Shown: positions 8,801 to 17,664 of the stretch, one piece after another
Numbering within the stretch: position 1 is the stretch's first letter
Layout: every line of letters begins with the position of its first letter
From: an uncultured Muribaculaceae bacterium
Lineage (GTDB): Bacteria; Bacteroidota; Bacteroidia; Bacteroidales; Muribaculaceae
Assembly (NCBI GenBank): GCA_944321725.1
Contig: CALUMI010000021.1
Span: forward strand, 1 to 43,328
Length of the DNA stretch: 43,328 nt
Direction: 5' to 3'
Translations under genes and position numbers: made by a program
Notes under the pieces: model-generated
The model's input: the letters and a program-made list of their open reading frames with translations, nothing else
Database searches by the model: none
What the model was told of the DNA's origin: nothing

Positions 8801-8837
8801 AAGAGCAAAGAAACAAGCAGCTTGTTTCTTTGCTCTT
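8801..8837 (-). terminator. Perfect 17-bp hairpin ending the envelope operon
   Basis: A 17-base arm (8801-8817) is exactly complementary to 8821-8837, with a three-base loop. It lies 54 bases past the stop of the last envelope-operon gene on the minus strand, and an A/T-rich but not pure T stretch follows. It is most likely a terminator; its length would also let it act as a 3' end stabiliser. It shares the element GCAAAG with the hairpin at 15649-15694. Confidence 0.65.
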
Positions 8838-8891
8838 AACATTATAGGTGCTGGGAAGCCGCCGTCATCGACAGCTATGATTACAATTATG

Positions 8892-10109
8892 CTACTTTAT
8901 CTCACGTATCAACAGTCCGGGATAAAAATCGCCTCCGCTCTCTTTCTTGAACGTGGTGGCTCCGAAATCAGCCCCGTAGGCCTGTTCCTCCACTGCCATG
9001 AAACGGTTGTCCCAAATCTTGCCTTTGACAGGACGCACCGTCCCGACACGCTTATAGACGACACGCCCGTCTTTCTCCTGAGCCTCAAGCACCTCGAAAC
9101 GCGAATCCTCCGTGATGCCCTCTTTCAACCCGATTTCCACCTTGATGGCAGGATCAACGCTCACAATCGGCGCCTTTATCTTGAATTGCTCATACTTTTT
9201 TTGCAAGTCGGCCACATTCTCGTCCAATGCCCGTTGGCAGGCCTTGCGTATCATCAATTCCGGCTCTTCTTCGCTTATCCCCAAAAACGATGATTTCTGC
9301 CCCGACGACGACACTTCCCCGACATATTTCAGCTTGAAATTTCCGCGTGCCGACTCGAATTTCTTGGCAGCCTCAGCATCGGCGTTTGTCTGATAGTAAT
9401 TCTTATAAAAATCCATGGCCACATCGTCATCCCAAACCAACTGATACAGGCGCGTGTTGATTTTCACGCGAAATCCTTTTATTGTTGAAACCATGTCGTT
9501 GAGCGATTCGCCAAGGTCGGTCACAGCGTCCATACCCGTAGCCGCGCCGGCCACCGCACCGAGCACCTGCAAGGCCATACCCCAATTACGGCTGCGTTTG
9601 GCCTTGTCGATATAATTTATTTCATTGACAAGCACAAACGTGTTGCCTATCAAATCCTCTCCCGCGTCCTCAAGCATTGCCGTGCCGCGCGCCGAACGCG
9701 CCGCAATCTCTTTATCAAATTCAGAGGCGTTGTAAAGCCCGCGCTCTTTCACCAAGTCCATGTCGCAACGCCCCGTAAGAATGTCGCGGTTGAACCATTT
9801 CGCCACAAGACGGCTCGCCACCTGCTCACGCTCAAGGAAATTGGCGATAGTCGCGTCATAGTCACCTTTGCTGTCGACCGACAACACACGCACACTTAAA
9901 TTCATGTCGTTATACTTGTCGGGAGTGGGGAGCTTCAGATATTCCTCCGTAATCTCCGGGCTGAATTTCTGCTCCGTATGCGTCACGAGCAAACTGTAAA
10001 GCGAGCTGCGGCGATACTCTATATCGTCTTTTTCCAAATCTTTTGCCGCCGCACTGCCGGCGATTCCAATCATCACCAACGGCAGCACATATCTATATAT
10101 CTTAAACAT
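8892..10109 (-). CDS. Exported protein of unknown function, paralogue 1 (last gene of the envelope operon)
   Basis: A 405-residue protein with a signal peptide ending S-A-A-A-K. It is a paralogue of the gene at 12176-13480. The N-terminal motif R-R-S-S-L-Y-S-L-L-V is followed by P-D-K-Y-N-D-M-N-L-S-V-R-V near residue 65. The middle holds G-E-D-L-I-G-N-T-F-V-L-V-N-E-I-N-Y. The C-terminal 120 residues (V-E-I-G-L-K-E-G-I-T-E-D-S-R-F-E-V-L) form a compact beta-rich domain. That domain is vaguely like the C-terminal domain of FlgT-type envelope proteins; this is only an impression. I do not recognise the family. It starts 12 bases after the WG-repeat gene stop, so the two should act together. The last third is nearly identical in DNA to its paralogue. 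Confidence 0.85.
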   Translation of the reverse strand: MFKIYRYVLPLVMIGIAGSAAAKDLEKDDIEYRRSSLYSLLVTHTEQKFSPEITEEYLKLPTPDKYNDMNLSVRVLSVDSKGDYDATIANFLEREQVASRLVAKWFNRDILTGRCDMDLVKERGLYNASEFDKEIAARSARGTAMLEDAGEDLIGNTFVLVNEINYIDKAKRSRNWGMALQVLGAVAGAATGMDAVTDLGESLNDMVSTIKGFRVKINTRLYQLVWDDDVAMDFYKNYYQTNADAEAAKKFESARGNFKLKYVGEVSSSGQKSSFLGISEEEPELMIRKACQRALDENVADLQKKYEQFKIKAPIVSVDPAIKVEIGLKEGITEDSRFEVLEAQEKDGRVVYKRVGTVRPVKGKIWDNRFMAVEEQAYGADFGATTFKKESGGDFYPGLLIREIK

Positions 10110-10121
10110 AGCCTTGAAAAA

Positions 10122-12164
10122 TTAATAGTCCCACAATTCCGACGGTATGTCGTCAGTCAATTTATACTTATTGCGCTCTGTGCCCAAATAGATGCTGTAG
10201 CGATAAGCGTCGGTTTCATCAAGACGCTCCTTGCCATCGGCAAGCATCTTCTCGTAAGCCTCATCGACATCTTTCAGCCTTCTGAACAAAAACGGCACCA
10301 ATACCTCATCCTTGAGATTGATATAGCCCAAACGTCCCAAATTATTGGGGGCATCCGGGTCATAGGCGTTGACACGGGCAACACCCTGCTCGTTGAAATT
10401 CAGGACAGAAGCATATCCTCTGCTGATGATTTTGCCGGCTTCGCGGTCGAAATTGTAGTAAAGCGAATCAGTGTCCATAACCCATACGTAGCGCACATCC
10501 TTGCTTTCCGGATAATATACATCTTTCCATTTGCAGTCAAGCACCACATTGTTGTTGCGGTCAAGCAGTCCCCAGCCACCTTTGTCGAGCACCTTGCACA
10601 GCCCTTTGGAATAATGATACACACTGCGGTATTTTATCGGCACGACTTCCGTTCCTGAAGAATCTATATAACCGTACAATCCGTTTTTCTTGGCTGTAAT
10701 AAGTCCATCGGGCACATCAGACTCCCACGGCATCCAAAGCATATCATAATTCAAAGCGACATCAACCTTACCAGACAGACCTATCAATCCATATTTGCTG
10801 TCTTTGCCGACTATGGCTTTCCCGTCGTAGAAATCGCCTATAATGTCGTAAGCGTCGGAAACTTTTTGGCCGTTTTTATCAAACAAATAACACTTCCCTG
10901 CAACCGACAACTCTATAAATCCGTTATCATAATCATAGAACATGTCGTTAAAATTCCCTTTGTCATTCTGCAAATTCACTTCCTGATCTATCTGAAAGAC
11001 TTTCGCCCCTGTTTTCAAATTAATATAATTGATTTTAGTTTTCTTTTTTCCAAAATCATCGGCCACAATCACTACGCCATCCGAAGGCTTGCCAACGCAT
11101 TGATATTCATTTGGTTTAAGCACCAAACGCCCGTTAAAATCATACAAACCTGCTTTCTCTCCCTTGTCGTTTTCCGACACCCAATAATAAGGGCTTTCCG
11201 ATTCCGGCAACTTCGAACAAAGCTCAAACCGGTAGTTTTTTGCCATTAATTCCGAAAATCCGCGAAACGCCGTGTGGCGCACAGGCTCGCCCATAACTTT
11301 ACGATACAGATTATAAGTCTTATGGTTACGCGCGTTGGAAACAGCCCTGACAACTTCGTAGTAGGCCACATTGCCAAAATATAGTTGGCGATAAGACCCG
11401 GAATACATTTTAACATACTTGACTGAAATCTCTTTTCTTAGCGCGTCCTCAAAAGCAGACACATTATAGCGATCGACCGTGCAAAGAGAAAGGTTAAACT
11501 CATCTATCGCCTTATCTGTCAGATATTTGCCGATTAGCTTATAGCCAACAGGCACTATCACTCTACCCATACGATCCAATACCCCGAACTTGCCATCCTT
11601 GACCGCGCCGGTGTTTTTGTCGATCGAGCCGCCCTCATTCACCCATACATGGCCGTTATCGTCAAACGAGCCTACGGAAAAATATTTGCACGGAATCACG
11701 ATTTTGTAAGAATCGTTCAGATAGCCGTATTTACCGCCTTTTTCAATCAAGGCCATTCCGTCCTCGAAACGCCCGATGCGCTCATATTCCGGCTTGATGA
11801 CATCAGTCCCGTTTTGGTCGATAAATCCCCATTTTGCGCCGGTCAGGTCGCCATCCTCCGTCTTTCCCCCGACAGCCACCTTAGCCACGCCGTTTTTCCA
11901 CTCACCGATTTCGGAATATTTGATTTTAATCACTTCCAAGCCGGCCTCATCGATATAACCCCACTTGTTGCCCTTGCGCACTTTGGCGCGTCCGTCGACA
12001 AAAGCTGTCGCATCATCGTAGGCATACTTGATTGCTACCGAACCGTCTTCGTTCAAGTAACCGTATTTGCCTTTCTCGTTTTGGTCGGGCATCAGCTCCG
12101 CAAAAGCCGAAAGCGAGCAAAACAAAGCAACGGCAAACAATAAAACTTGTTTTCTGTACATCAT
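10122..12164 (-). CDS. Exported WG-repeat protein 1
   Basis: A 680-residue protein with a signal peptide (MMYRKQVLLFAVALFCSLSAFAE). A series of WG repeats follows, each with the core K-x-G-Y/F-I/L-D/N-x-x-G-x-x-V-I/P-x-K-Y: K-Y-G-Y-L-N-E-D-G near 33, K-W-G-Y-I-D near 62, K-W-G-F-I-D near 112, K-Y-G-Y-L-N near 147. More occur between 440 and 560. WG repeats form small beta units and are thought to mediate binding; no enzymatic role is evident. The middle (about 220-430) is more diverged and carries no clear repeat. It is paired with the downstream gene (12-base gap), and the same pair occurs again just upstream. Confidence 0.9.
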   Translation of the reverse strand: MMYRKQVLLFAVALFCSLSAFAELMPDQNEKGKYGYLNEDGSVAIKYAYDDATAFVDGRAKVRKGNKWGYIDEAGLEVIKIKYSEIGEWKNGVAKVAVGGKTEDGDLTGAKWGFIDQNGTDVIKPEYERIGRFEDGMALIEKGGKYGYLNDSYKIVIPCKYFSVGSFDDNGHVWVNEGGSIDKNTGAVKDGKFGVLDRMGRVIVPVGYKLIGKYLTDKAIDEFNLSLCTVDRYNVSAFEDALRKEISVKYVKMYSGSYRQLYFGNVAYYEVVRAVSNARNHKTYNLYRKVMGEPVRHTAFRGFSELMAKNYRFELCSKLPESESPYYWVSENDKGEKAGLYDFNGRLVLKPNEYQCVGKPSDGVVIVADDFGKKKTKINYINLKTGAKVFQIDQEVNLQNDKGNFNDMFYDYDNGFIELSVAGKCYLFDKNGQKVSDAYDIIGDFYDGKAIVGKDSKYGLIGLSGKVDVALNYDMLWMPWESDVPDGLITAKKNGLYGYIDSSGTEVVPIKYRSVYHYSKGLCKVLDKGGWGLLDRNNNVVLDCKWKDVYYPESKDVRYVWVMDTDSLYYNFDREAGKIISRGYASVLNFNEQGVARVNAYDPDAPNNLGRLGYINLKDEVLVPFLFRRLKDVDEAYEKMLADGKERLDETDAYRYSIYLGTERNKYKLTDDIPSELWDY

Positions 12165-12175
12165 ATTGGTAATTC

Positions 12176-13480
12176 TTATTTTATTTGACGAATCAAAAGA
12201 CCGGGATAAAAATCCCCTCCGCTCTCTTTCTTGAACGTGGTGGCTCCAAAATCCGCGCCATAAGCCATTTCTTCAGCAGCCATGAAACGGTTGTCCCAAA
12301 TCTTGCCTTTGACAGGACGCACCGTTCCGACACGCTTATAGACGACACGCCCGTCTTTCTCCTGAGCCTCAAGCACCTCGAAACGCGAATCCTCCGTGAT
12401 GCCCTCTTTCAGCCCGATTTCCACCTTGATGGCAGGCTCCACACTTACAATCGGAGCCTTTATCTTGAATTGCTCATACTTTTTCTGCAAGTCGGCCACA
12501 TTCTCGTCCAACGCCCGTTGGCAGGCCTTGCGTATCATCAAGTCGGGACGCTCCTCGCTAATGCCGAGAAACGAGGATTTTTGTCCGGACGAAGTGACAT
12601 CGCCTATGTATTTCAACGTGTATTTTCCTTTGGCGGCATCAAATTTTCCCGCACCGGCCTCATCGTCATAAGATTGATAATAATTCCGGTAGAAATCCAT
12701 TGCTATCGAGTCGTTCCATTCCAACTGATAAAGACGGGTGCGGATTTTAACACGAAAACCTTTGATTGTCGTAATCATCGCTCCGGTAAGTGTCCCCGCC
12801 TCACTGAGGTAATCTATACCGGTATAGGCTTCAGCTATACTGCCAAGCACCGACAAAGCCGCGCCCCAATTTTTGCTCCTCTCGCTCTTATCCACATAAT
12901 TGATTTCATTGACAAGCACAAACGTGTTGCCTATCAAATCCTCTCCGGCATCCTCAAGCATTGCCATACCGCGTGCGGACTTTGCCGCCAACTCTTTGTC
13001 GAATTCCGATGCGTTGTACAGACCCCAATCCTTTATGCGCTCCATGTCGCAACGCCCTGTCCGGAAATCGCGGTTGAACCATTTCGCCACCAAGCGTCCG
13101 CCAACCTTGTTAGTTTCCAAAAAATTAAGGATATGCCCGTTCAACCCCCCGCCTACTGCCTTTTCAACTGCCATTGCCAATTTCTCACCACCAAGCAGGT
13201 GCGAGGTTGACAAAGCATTGGCCGATGCTATTCCGGCATTAGTGCCAAGCACACGCACACTCAAATTCATGTCGTTATACTTGTCAGGAACCGGTATTTT
13301 CAGAAACTCCTCTTGTATCTCTTTACTGAATTTTTGCTCGGTATCAGTGACAAGTATGCTATAAATCGAACTGCGACGATAATCCATAGCCTCACTGTCG
13401 AGTTCTTTTGCCGAGATTCCCTGCGCGAGCGCAAAAATCAGCAATGCCGTCGTGATTATATTTTTATATGATCTATTCAT
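12176..13480 (-). CDS. Exported protein of unknown function, paralogue 2
   Basis: A 434-residue paralogue of the protein at 8892-10109, with a signal peptide ending Q-G-I-S-A-K. It shares R-R-S-S-I-Y-S-I-L-V, P-D-K-Y-N-D-M-N-L-S-V-R-V, G-E-D-L-I-G-N-T-F-V-L-V-N-E-I-N-Y and the whole C-terminal domain. It has an extra segment of about 35 residues near 80-115 (small Ala/Gly-rich helix, H-L-L-G-G-E-K-L-A-M) that the other copy lacks. It starts 19 bases after the upstream WG-repeat gene and ends 11 bases before the next. No known family is recognised. Function is likely at the cell envelope because every neighbour is exported. Confidence 0.85.
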   Translation of the reverse strand: MNRSYKNIITTALLIFALAQGISAKELDSEAMDYRRSSIYSILVTDTEQKFSKEIQEEFLKIPVPDKYNDMNLSVRVLGTNAGIASANALSTSHLLGGEKLAMAVEKAVGGGLNGHILNFLETNKVGGRLVAKWFNRDFRTGRCDMERIKDWGLYNASEFDKELAAKSARGMAMLEDAGEDLIGNTFVLVNEINYVDKSERSKNWGAALSVLGSIAEAYTGIDYLSEAGTLTGAMITTIKGFRVKIRTRLYQLEWNDSIAMDFYRNYYQSYDDEAGAGKFDAAKGKYTLKYIGDVTSSGQKSSFLGISEERPDLMIRKACQRALDENVADLQKKYEQFKIKAPIVSVEPAIKVEIGLKEGITEDSRFEVLEAQEKDGRVVYKRVGTVRPVKGKIWDNRFMAAEEMAYGADFGATTFKKESGGDFYPGLLIRQIK

Positions 13481-13499
13481 AACATGCTCCCCCCATTAA

Positions 13500-15623
13500 T
13501 CAATAATCCCACAATTCTTCCGGCACAATGTCGGTAATCTTGAACTTGTTGCGCACATCTGTCGCATAAATTGCAAGCCTCAGCCCGTCAGTGCCGTCCA
13601 TCTTGTCTTTTCCGGCGGCTTTCATTTCCGAATACGCCTGCTTTGCCGCATCAAGCGTAAAGAAAGCAAAAGGCAAGATTACATCGCCATCAGGCGTGAC
13701 GCACCCCAATGCCTCCCTTTGCTGTTTCACTACAGAGCCGGTTTCGTCAAGCCCGTAGAATTCGGCCGGTTTTGTGGCGAATGCGACACCATTTTCGTCG
13801 AAGTATGAATATACTTGCTTATATCCTCCACCGAGTACCCGCCCTGCAATGAGGTCGTAGGCATAGAAAGTAGAATCAGCCTGCTGCGCCACCCAAACGT
13901 AACGCGCATCCTCTCTGTCCTTATCCATTACCCGGCGCCATTGCATAGGCACGATAACGCTGTTATAACGGTTAATCAGTCCGAAGTTGCCGTTTTGGCT
14001 CACCACCGCCGCTCCATACTTAAATTTGAACGCCTTATCATATACAAACGGAATGGCTTCCTCCCCGCTCATTGACAGATAACCATACTTGCTGTCTTTG
14101 GCGGCAAGCATCAAACTGTCGGTTGGCGGATACAGTTTTTGGTATATGGCAGGCACTACTTCATCCGAACTGACTCTATAGTTGTCGAGTCTTTGCATAC
14201 CGCACATGCCAAGCTGCTCAACTATGACAAGATTTCCGTCATACACATCAGAGATATGGTCATACAGTTGTTTCAACGGTTGCGCCAGCGTGGAATTGAT
14301 GAGGCGGCTATTGCCAAATTGCCTCACCTCCGCTACACCATCGCAGAAAATCGACAGCATGAACGCATACTTGCCCACATCGAGCGTGGCATCGAAAGCC
14401 ACATCCTCATCCAAAAGCTCCTTTTTTAGTGACAAATCATACCAATTCATTGTCATATTTGAAGTGCCTACACCGTTGGCCACAAATACAAGGAAATCGT
14501 TAGGCTCACCTACCATTTCATATTTTCCGGGTTCTATAACGACAGTGCCATCGGTAAGGTTTACTATACCCGGATAAGAGCCGTCGTAATTGTTGCTTAC
14601 CCAAGCGTATGCCCAGCTTACATCGTCTAACGACAATGCCGGGAGCTTGCTGAACAGCGGATAGTCGGTATTGGCAGCGCACCACTCTGATGTCCGCGAT
14701 ATTCCCGAGTGCCTTTTGTTGCAACCTAAAGCAGGAGAGCGGTAGAGGTCGCGCGTATAAGCATTGTCGCGGCAACTCATCATCTCGTAAGAGCATATCG
14801 TCACATATAATTTCTCACGATAATCGTTGCCCATCAGCTGTGTATCCTCAAAATATTTCTCCACAAGCCTGACAGAAAAATCATCGGAATAAGGATTGCC
14901 GCCACACAGAATCTTATTGCGAGCCATGACAATGCTGTCGGTCAGAAACATTCCGAGCGAGGCGTATTCGCAAGGCACAACCACAGTCCCTTGCGTGTTA
15001 TAAACACCATACTTGCCTCCATAGTCATGCCTTTTGCCGGGCACAGGAATCTCTTTTTGCGAACTCTGATTATAGTTTCCGCCTTTGTTTACCCAAATCC
15101 AACCACGCGCATTTGGCGAGCCGATGCCGTCAAACTCGCATGGCACAACAAACCGGCACTCCGTGTCGATATATCCGTACTTATCTTTTTTCTTAACCAA
15201 TGCCACTGAGCCGGAGAACTGTCCGATCATATCGTATTCCGGTTTGATTACCTCCGCTCCATTCTTGTCGATAAATCCGTATTTGGCACCGGTCAGCACA
15301 TCATCTTTCAATTTACCGCCGGAGGCAACTTTACAGAAGCCATTATACCAATCGCCTATTTCAGAATATTTGATTTCAATTATTTCTTTTCCCTGAGAAT
15401 CTATAAATCCCCATTTGTTTCCCTTTCTGACTTTTGCCATTCCGTCAGCAAATGGGTAGGCCTCATTGTAGTCATGCTTCAGCACCACCGCGCCGCTATC
15501 GTCAACATAGCCGTATTTCCCTTTTTCATTCCTGTCAAGAATGAGCGCGGCAAAAACCGGCGAAGCGCTGAAGCAGGCTAACAAAGCCACCACCGCAAAT
15601 CTATAATTTATCTTTTTGTGCAT
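13500..15623 (-). CDS. Exported WG-repeat protein 2
   Basis: A 707-residue paralogue of the protein at 10122-12164. A signal peptide ending S-P-V-F-A-A is followed by WG repeats: K-Y-G-Y-V-D near 38, K-W-G-F-I-D near 67, K-Y-G-F-I-D near 117, K-Y-G-Y-I-D near 152. C-terminal repeats include K-Y-G-Y-L-S and N-F-G-L-I-N. Both copies end in the same tail, E-L-W-D-Y, and share a helical region rich in Ala and Lys before it. The middle third has diverged strongly. It is preceded by a 105-base gap with a large hairpin, so it may begin a sub-operon. Confidence 0.9.
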   Translation of the reverse strand: MHKKINYRFAVVALLACFSASPVFAALILDRNEKGKYGYVDDSGAVVLKHDYNEAYPFADGMAKVRKGNKWGFIDSQGKEIIEIKYSEIGDWYNGFCKVASGGKLKDDVLTGAKYGFIDKNGAEVIKPEYDMIGQFSGSVALVKKKDKYGYIDTECRFVVPCEFDGIGSPNARGWIWVNKGGNYNQSSQKEIPVPGKRHDYGGKYGVYNTQGTVVVPCEYASLGMFLTDSIVMARNKILCGGNPYSDDFSVRLVEKYFEDTQLMGNDYREKLYVTICSYEMMSCRDNAYTRDLYRSPALGCNKRHSGISRTSEWCAANTDYPLFSKLPALSLDDVSWAYAWVSNNYDGSYPGIVNLTDGTVVIEPGKYEMVGEPNDFLVFVANGVGTSNMTMNWYDLSLKKELLDEDVAFDATLDVGKYAFMLSIFCDGVAEVRQFGNSRLINSTLAQPLKQLYDHISDVYDGNLVIVEQLGMCGMQRLDNYRVSSDEVVPAIYQKLYPPTDSLMLAAKDSKYGYLSMSGEEAIPFVYDKAFKFKYGAAVVSQNGNFGLINRYNSVIVPMQWRRVMDKDREDARYVWVAQQADSTFYAYDLIAGRVLGGGYKQVYSYFDENGVAFATKPAEFYGLDETGSVVKQQREALGCVTPDGDVILPFAFFTLDAAKQAYSEMKAAGKDKMDGTDGLRLAIYATDVRNKFKITDIVPEELWDY

Positions 15624-15648
15624 TAAATTTTATCTCTTGATTTAATAT

Positions 15649-15694
15649 CTCTTTGCCTGCGCATACTCCCTAATGGGTATGCGCAAGCAAAGAG
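15649..15694 (-). terminator. Large intercistronic hairpin before the WG-repeat quartet
   Basis: CTCTTTGC (15649-15656) pairs with GCAAAGAG (15687-15694), and TGCGCATAC (15658-15666) with GTATGCGCA (15677-15685). This gives a 17-pair stem with one mismatch and a 10-base loop. No T run follows on the minus strand, so it may be a partial terminator, an RNA-processing or stability element, or an attenuator that lowers expression of the four downstream genes. Confidence 0.5.
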
Positions 15695-15728
15695 AATTTC
15701 CCCTTGTAAATTTTTATAAAAGTCTACT

Positions 15729-16673
15729 TTACCGCAGCCACATCAGGTTGGTGGTCGTGGGCTGCTGTCCGTTGCCGTAAGCCACGCCGACAGCGCGGGC
15801 AGCGTCGATCATGCGGTTGCGCATGTCGACAGCGTCGTGGTATTTCTCCTTGTTCTCGAAATCCCAATTTTCTTTTACCACCTTTTTAATGTCGTTCATC
15901 AGCGAAACGGCATCAGAGAAGCACGCTGCGGCAGGATCGATTTGCAACAGGTAGCCATGTGCGCGCACAGCCCCTTCCTTGTCCGGACTTTCTGCCCAAG
16001 CCGCCTGTGCCGCCGTGAGCAGTTGCCTCCCCTCGTAGTCGATATACGCCTGATAGTATTCAAGCATGCCGTCGACTGCCTCGCCATACCCCACAGAGCA
16101 TTCCGGTATCGAGGCGGCATACATCATGGCCTCCTCATAGTTGCGCGTCGACGCTGCCAATTTCGCCTTGCTCAATATATTGCGATAATTGTTGTCGTAA
16201 TATTTTATGATTTTGGCTTTTGCCCCGTCGATAAACTCCGCAAGTTTCTTGTTCGAGCCGTTGAGTTGCGAAAGGGCGTTGATATAGGCGCGCTGCTCGC
16301 TTGTACCCACGCCGCGCAAATCAAACGTGCAGGTGGCATACACCGTCCGGTTGATTATGTCGCCGACATAGACCGTCAGCGTAGTGTGCAGCGCATTCTG
16401 CTTCGGCGGGCCGGGCACCACGCTTTTATAGATGTCGGAGAACTTGCCGGTCAGAAAAAACTGTCCGAAATCCGGCCCCGCCACAACATCGGCAGATGCC
16501 AATGCCGAGGCAAACCGCGTCATCATTTGCTCATTAATCTCGGCAGGCACCTCCGAAAGCTGCTCAACCGGACAGGTCATCAGATGAATCTCACAATCAC
16601 CGGCAGCCACCGGCATAACAGAGCCTGCCGCCAGCAACGCAAACACATATTTTATTTTATTTCTCAGTGTCAT
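15729..16673 (-). CDS. Exported protein of unknown function (envelope operon)
   Basis: A 314-residue protein with a signal peptide ending M-P-V-A-A-G. Residues about 25-150 look like an alpha/beta domain (T-L-T-V-Y-V-G-D-I-I-N-R-T-V-Y-A-T-C-T-F-D-L-R-G-V). Residues 160-295 are helical, with spaced Ala/Tyr/Glu typical of TPR-like repeats (Y-E-E-A-M-M-Y-A-A-S-I-P, Y-Y-Q-A-Y-I-D-Y-E-G). The N-terminal half could be related to the CsgG/FlgO-like envelope domain, which often appears beside LPP20-like lipoproteins, but I see no decisive motif. It lies 21 bases after the DUF6175-like gene. Confidence 0.8.
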   Translation of the reverse strand: MTLRNKIKYVFALLAAGSVMPVAAGDCEIHLMTCPVEQLSEVPAEINEQMMTRFASALASADVVAGPDFGQFFLTGKFSDIYKSVVPGPPKQNALHTTLTVYVGDIINRTVYATCTFDLRGVGTSEQRAYINALSQLNGSNKKLAEFIDGAKAKIIKYYDNNYRNILSKAKLAASTRNYEEAMMYAASIPECSVGYGEAVDGMLEYYQAYIDYEGRQLLTAAQAAWAESPDKEGAVRAHGYLLQIDPAAACFSDAVSLMNDIKKVVKENWDFENKEKYHDAVDMRNRMIDAARAVGVAYGNGQQPTTTNLMWLR

Positions 16674-16694
16674 AACTCTATCATTTTTTCAGTT

Positions 16695-17645
16695 CTATTT
16701 TTCTCCAAGCACGAGATCTGCCCGTCCCAATCCCTTAGTAAGCACTTTTGACGTGATGTTGAAAGGCTCTTTGCTTAAATAGCGACGCAGCTCCGTGACG
16801 AAACGGCGCGTGTCCATCGGCATGCCGTTCTCACGGTAAAGCGGTATGCGCACCTGCTCGAAACGCATCATGTTGTCGGTAGCGTCGGTGAGGTTGTAAC
16901 GGTGTTGCACGGTGTTTTGAGCCATCCATTCATCTATTATGTCAATCAGCTCATATCCGTCGTACTCATCCTCAAGGCTCATTCCGCTACCATTGTCAAA
17001 CACACGGATATTCACATTCACCTCGCGCCCGTTGGTAAGAAGGTCGTCGAAATGCGCTTGCAGTTGGGCAATGAAACCATCCATTTTCTCAAGTGTGGCC
17101 TCCTCTATCAGCACAGGCACTTCCGCCGAGAAAGACGGAGCGCCCGTACCCTGCGCCGCAGCCACCTGCTTGTTGGTATAGGCATCGATTCCACGCAAAG
17201 TATAGGTAACCGACTGCTTCGGGCCCACCGTGTTGACTTTCCACGCAAGCTCAACAAGGATATCGGCTTTCGCCCGGTTCAGCAGCCTGTCCAACGGCGA
17301 CTCCGCAAGCGAGGAGCCGGAAGAGCGGCTTACGGTCATCTCGTCTTCAGCCGACGATTGGCGGATAGAGCGAACTGTCGCCGCAAGATCTTTCAGAGGG
17401 AGTCCCCGCTCAGCCATAAGCTCGCCTATCTTGGTTATGGCGTTGACAAGATCCATGTCGTTTTGCACTGCTTTTTCATAATCGGGCACAGAAACTTCGT
17501 CGCCCTGATTGTCATAGGTTGTCATATATCCGTTCTCCGAGCACCACACATCGGCCGGAATCACCATAATGGTAGGTTTCTTGGCCTGACCGCTCATCAA
17601 AAGCGGCATGATAAGAGCCGCTACAATAAAAATATATTTCTTCAT
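16695..17645 (-). CDS. DUF6175-like exported protein
   Basis: A 316-residue protein with a signal peptide ending M-S-G-Q-A. The mature start K-K-P-T-I-M-V-I-P-A-D-V-W-C and the following stretch Y-D-N-Q-G-D-E-V-S-V-P-D-Y resemble, from memory, the Bacteroidetes family DUF6175. Further family-like features are I-T-K-I-G-E-L-M-A-E-R-G-L-P-L-K-D-L near 70-90 and A-K-A-D-I-L-V-E-L-A-W-K near 130. The pattern of a short acidic N-strand, a helix naming 'age of ring' residues and an I-D-A-Y-T strand is reminiscent of CsgG/TolB-N domains (inference). It starts 19 bases after the small lipoprotein gene. Confidence 0.75.
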   Translation of the reverse strand: MKKYIFIVAALIMPLLMSGQAKKPTIMVIPADVWCSENGYMTTYDNQGDEVSVPDYEKAVQNDMDLVNAITKIGELMAERGLPLKDLAATVRSIRQSSAEDEMTVSRSSGSSLAESPLDRLLNRAKADILVELAWKVNTVGPKQSVTYTLRGIDAYTNKQVAAAQGTGAPSFSAEVPVLIEEATLEKMDGFIAQLQAHFDDLLTNGREVNVNIRVFDNGSGMSLEDEYDGYELIDIIDEWMAQNTVQHRYNLTDATDNMMRFEQVRIPLYRENGMPMDTRRFVTELRRYLSKEPFNITSKVLTKGLGRADLVLGEK

Positions 17646-17664
17646 GATTGTTTTGCGTTTTATG

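Noticed and set aside
12185..13210. 341-codon plus-strand frame
   Set aside because: It is antisense to a well-supported exported-protein gene that has a paralogue in the same strand and frame.
15837..16751. 304-codon plus-strand frame
   Set aside because: It is antisense to two operon genes with signal peptides and tight spacing; its composition is unlike protein.
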